Assembly (NCBI GenBank): GCA_025094145.1
Contig: JALLLS010000098.1
Location: forward strand, 1 to 64,000
Direction: 5' to 3'
DNA length: 64,000 nt
DNA from: Spinellus fusiger
Taxonomy: Eukaryota; Mucoromycota; Mucoromycetes; Mucorales; Phycomycetaceae
The notes beneath the pieces were generated by a model that saw only the letters and a program-made list of their open reading frames with translations, was not told where the DNA came from and searched no databases. Positions 58,164 to 64,000 of this stretch are shown piece by piece. Made by a program: the position numbers and the translations under genes. Within the stretch, counting starts at the first letter, position 1, and each line of letters begins with the position of its first letter.

Positions 58164-58664
58164 AAAACAAAACAAAACAAAACAAAACAAGAAAAGAGTG
58201 AAGTTTACCTTTTCCAATATTATCAAATGGAACCTGTTTTTATATCACTGTAGATAATCCATCATTTGTCATTTGTATTCTTTCTCATTCATTTGTATTC
58301 TTTTATTTACTTAATTATTCTCTTATTTACTCGTTTGTTTGTTTGTTTGTCTTTATTTTTTATTTTTTAAATACACATCTACTGTTTCATTCTATTCTCA
58401 CCTTTTTACTAGAGACACTTTTGAAATATAAACTCTACTTCTAATGATCTCTCTTATATCATTATTGTTTAATTGACTTGCTATTTATAACTAGGATAGA
58501 ATAGAGTACAAGTAAATGTTAGCCCAGTACTAAAGATGAGGGAGGGAGGAGTATGGATACAGAATAAGACACATGAGAATGGGTAAGTACGTATGTGAAG
58601 GGCCTAAATAATAGTAAAAATAAAAGAGAGAAAGAGAAGAAAAAAAAACACATTGGTTTGCAAA
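58164..58664. other. Convergent 3' intergenic region MET30/RSP5
   Basis: About 500 bp containing an AAAAC pentamer run (58164-58191) directly after the MET30 stop and TTTG/TTTA runs near 58320-58370. It should hold both polyadenylation regions. No gene was recognised. Confidence 0.5.
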
Positions 58665-61935
<3,271 letters not shown>

Positions 61936-62983
61936 GAGAATGACTGAAGAGTGAGAGAAGAAAGACTGTCTTTTTCTTTTCTATGTTGTGACTGCTGAGA
62001 ACAGGAAGAAAAGGAACAAGAAAAGGTAGAAGAAAAGGCAGAAGAAAAGGAAGAAAGGGGGAAAAAGGGAAAAGGGAAAAGGGAGAAAAGTAGAGGAAAA
62101 GTGGGGGAAGAATAAAACAGCACAAGAAAGTGTTGGACCAGCGCAAGAGAAATTCTACCTTTGGCCCTTCCCTTGAGTCATGGCACAAACGTACGTAAAA
62201 TCTGCTACGTCAAATACAATTCAAACGCCGAATGTCTTACATTCTTGTGAGCCCCTGGAAGCATAGGAAAGCGTGACTTTGGACTGATTAGGGACTGTGT
62301 GAGGGAATGCAGTGTGTGCTGTAGGAACAGAAGGGAGAAAAAGAAAGAGAGCATCTATGCCAATGGGTTGCTATGGGATACCGTGGACTGGTCATATCAT
62401 CAATGGTCGATTCTTATGTAGTAATTAGTTATTAGATGGTGATTATTAGTCAACAGTATGGTTATATTACAGTAGATAATAGTGTATAATAGTGTATAAT
62501 AACATAGTATAACATAGTATAACATAGTATAACATAGTATAACATAGTATATACCTCAGCTGTAATCTACTGTCAGTGTAACCCAAATGCAGTAGAGTTC
62601 TGTCAATGCAACAACAGGGCTCTATTCAAAGAAGTCTGCTTCTTTAGGCAGAACCAACTCCCTTTCATATGTAGTATAGAAATAAACCACATATTTCCTT
62701 GTTCTTTCTTTCTATTCTAAGAAGCTCATCATTCACACCCAGTCCCAGCCATAGTGTCTGCTAGTCATTATAAATTACCAGAAAAAATAGAGTAGGAAAA
62801 CACAGTAGAAAATGCACTGAGAAAATAACCCCAAGATTGCTCCACTGTTGACACACCCAGTACTGGACACAGTTCATCCTTTTACATTTATATCAATATA
62901 TAAAAAGGGTATTCTATCCATCATGTGATCAAAGAGCTCTTCAATTTAAGTATCTCTGTTTCCTCCCATTGATATTACTTTTC
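61936..62983. promoter_or_regulatory. Divergent region between RSP5 and the Vts1-like gene
   Basis: About 1.05 kb. A GAAAAGG/AGAAGAAAAG purine tract at 62008-62105 lies just upstream of RSP5. Five AACATAGTAT decamers lie at 62501-62550. No gene was recognised, and the open frames on the minus strand come from the purine tract. Confidence 0.5.
62501..62550. repeat. AACATAGTAT decamer tandem array
   Basis: Five perfect tandem copies of a 10-bp unit, preceded by two TAATAGTGTA units. Confidence 0.95.
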
Positions 62984-64000
62984 ATGTTCTCTTATCACAT
63001 TGCAATGACTACAAGTCCACAGTCAGAAACACAGCAGAACAGCCATTCCCCAATATTAGAAGGTAAGAGCTTATATAAATATAAATGTATACCGGAAGAA
63101 TCCCTCACCCTCCTTATAGAAGATGGATCCACTTGCTGGTACAAGAAACACCCATCCTATACACCTCGTCTTAATGACAGGACAGTTACTGTTGTGGATC
63201 CAGTGAGTTTTCACTTTGTTATTTATATCACTCACTCTAATGAATAAATAAGCCCTTTGCCAATGAAAAGAATACCATTGACCAATGGTATTGCAATCTA
63301 TCAGAAACAGAACAGATATCCGTGGTGCATACTCTCCTGCAGCACTCTTCTCAAGCACAACTATACCTGTTTACTCAGTTTCTTCAGCAATTGAAGCAAG
63401 AGTCTTATACAGTGACATCGACACCAGGTAAAGAGACTTGTTAATCAATAGGAGGATAATCTCTTTTTATGACTGACTATTTGACATATCTCTGGATTCA
63501 TCTCCATAGCCAAGACAGAACCCAGTGCCAATAGGTGTCTTTTGTCTACACTCTCTTCTACTACAGAACAGAGAAGCAGTACACTCTTCACTACTAACAG
63601 ACCAAGAGCATATAGACACCATTCTTCTGCCTCGGATGATGTTCAAGACTATAGCCAATATTCGGATTCTATACACCTTACAACTGACCTACCTTCTGTG
63701 CCATTTTCAATACAAAACTCATTTCAATGCATGAGACCTCAAAGCATGATGGTCAATCCAGCAGTCACAGCCACAGGATGTTCAGGATGTTGTGAGAGCC
63801 TACCGCTGCCTCCACTCACCAGGCCATCCCTCACTGCCTATCCTTCTCGTTTTGGTACTGATATAGAAGAAGATGCCTCTTCTCTTTGGAAACACACTCG
63901 TCAAAGAAGTGTGGGTACTATTGGTGATTCAAAAATAGAAAGGCCGAGAGCAGTCGATTGTGTGCTGGATTCAACAGATCTTTCTGAATTCCACTCTCCC
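62984..64000 (+). CDS. Probable Vts1/Smaug-like post-transcriptional regulator, 5' part only
   Basis: Four exons are visible (62984-63062, 63120-63202, 63253-63427, 63510 to beyond the window end) and stay in frame to base 64000: at least 276 aa. Exon 3 encodes the block TIDQWYCNLSETEQISVVHTL then LLQHSSQAQLYLFTQFLQQL, which resembles the conserved N-terminal helical module of Smaug/Vts1-type proteins (W[YF]xSLxxxEQ...). The expected SAM RNA-binding domain would lie downstream and is not in the window. Exon 4 is Ser/Thr/Pro-rich with CSGCCESLPLPPLTRP. The ATG at 63005 is an alternative start. Family assignment rests on one motif and is tentative; the exon structure is firmer. Confidence 0.6.

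Overview
The window looks like nuclear DNA of an early-diverging filamentous fungus, most likely Mucoromycota (Mucorales-like). The evidence is a set of intron-rich fungal genes (Rim20/PalA, Rsp5, Met30, Lsm4, Rpb11, Mak32, Hikeshi/Opi10, an OPT transporter) next to an animal-type phosphorylase-kinase alpha/beta subunit, short introns (about 40-260 nt) and AT-rich intergenic DNA full of Tc1-type elements. A Phycomyces-like or Mucor-like genome would fit, but the species is inference. Exon models were spliced by hand. In every multi-exon model the exon lengths add up to an intact frame, except where noted.

The left gene-rich block (about 1.0-25.4 kb) holds: MAK32-type PfkB protein (+); phosphorylase-kinase regulatory subunit with an inserted ILEI/PANDER domain (-); NSUN-type RNA m5C methyltransferase with a frame break (+); a dead Tc1 copy; Hikeshi/OPI10 (+); secreted M28 leucine aminopeptidase (-); RIM20/palA (-); saccharopine-dehydrogenase-like oxidoreductase (+); RPB11 (-); LSM4 (+); OPT transporter (-).

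The middle block (about 25.5-53.5 kb) has no recognisable housekeeping gene. It is built from transposon relics: several Tc1/mariner families (some nested), LINE fragments, foldback/MITE elements, a TnpB/Fanzor-like C-terminal remnant and a 2.5-kb inverted pair of a 1.2-kb TA-flanked element. Its standout gene (41218-43064) encodes nine tandem helix-turn-helix units with an exact 171-bp period and no catalytic transposase domain. A canonical-looking A AAA AAA -1 slippage site lies between its ATG-bearing N-terminus and the repeat frame.

The right gene-rich block (about 53.8-64 kb) holds: TBC Rab-GAP (-); MET30/sconB F-box WD40 protein (+); RSP5/NEDD4 C2-WW-HECT ubiquitin ligase (-); and the 5' part of a probable Vts1/Smaug-like regulator cut by the window end (+). 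MET30 and RSP5 are convergent neighbours in ubiquitin biology. The neighbouring genes otherwise share no obvious pathway, as expected for a fungal chromosome without operons.

The same TA-target element family (termini TACACACCAGGAGAT) occurs at the window start, at 28.8 kb, at 50.9-53.5 kb and at 56.1 kb. No tRNA, rRNA or CRISPR array was recognised.
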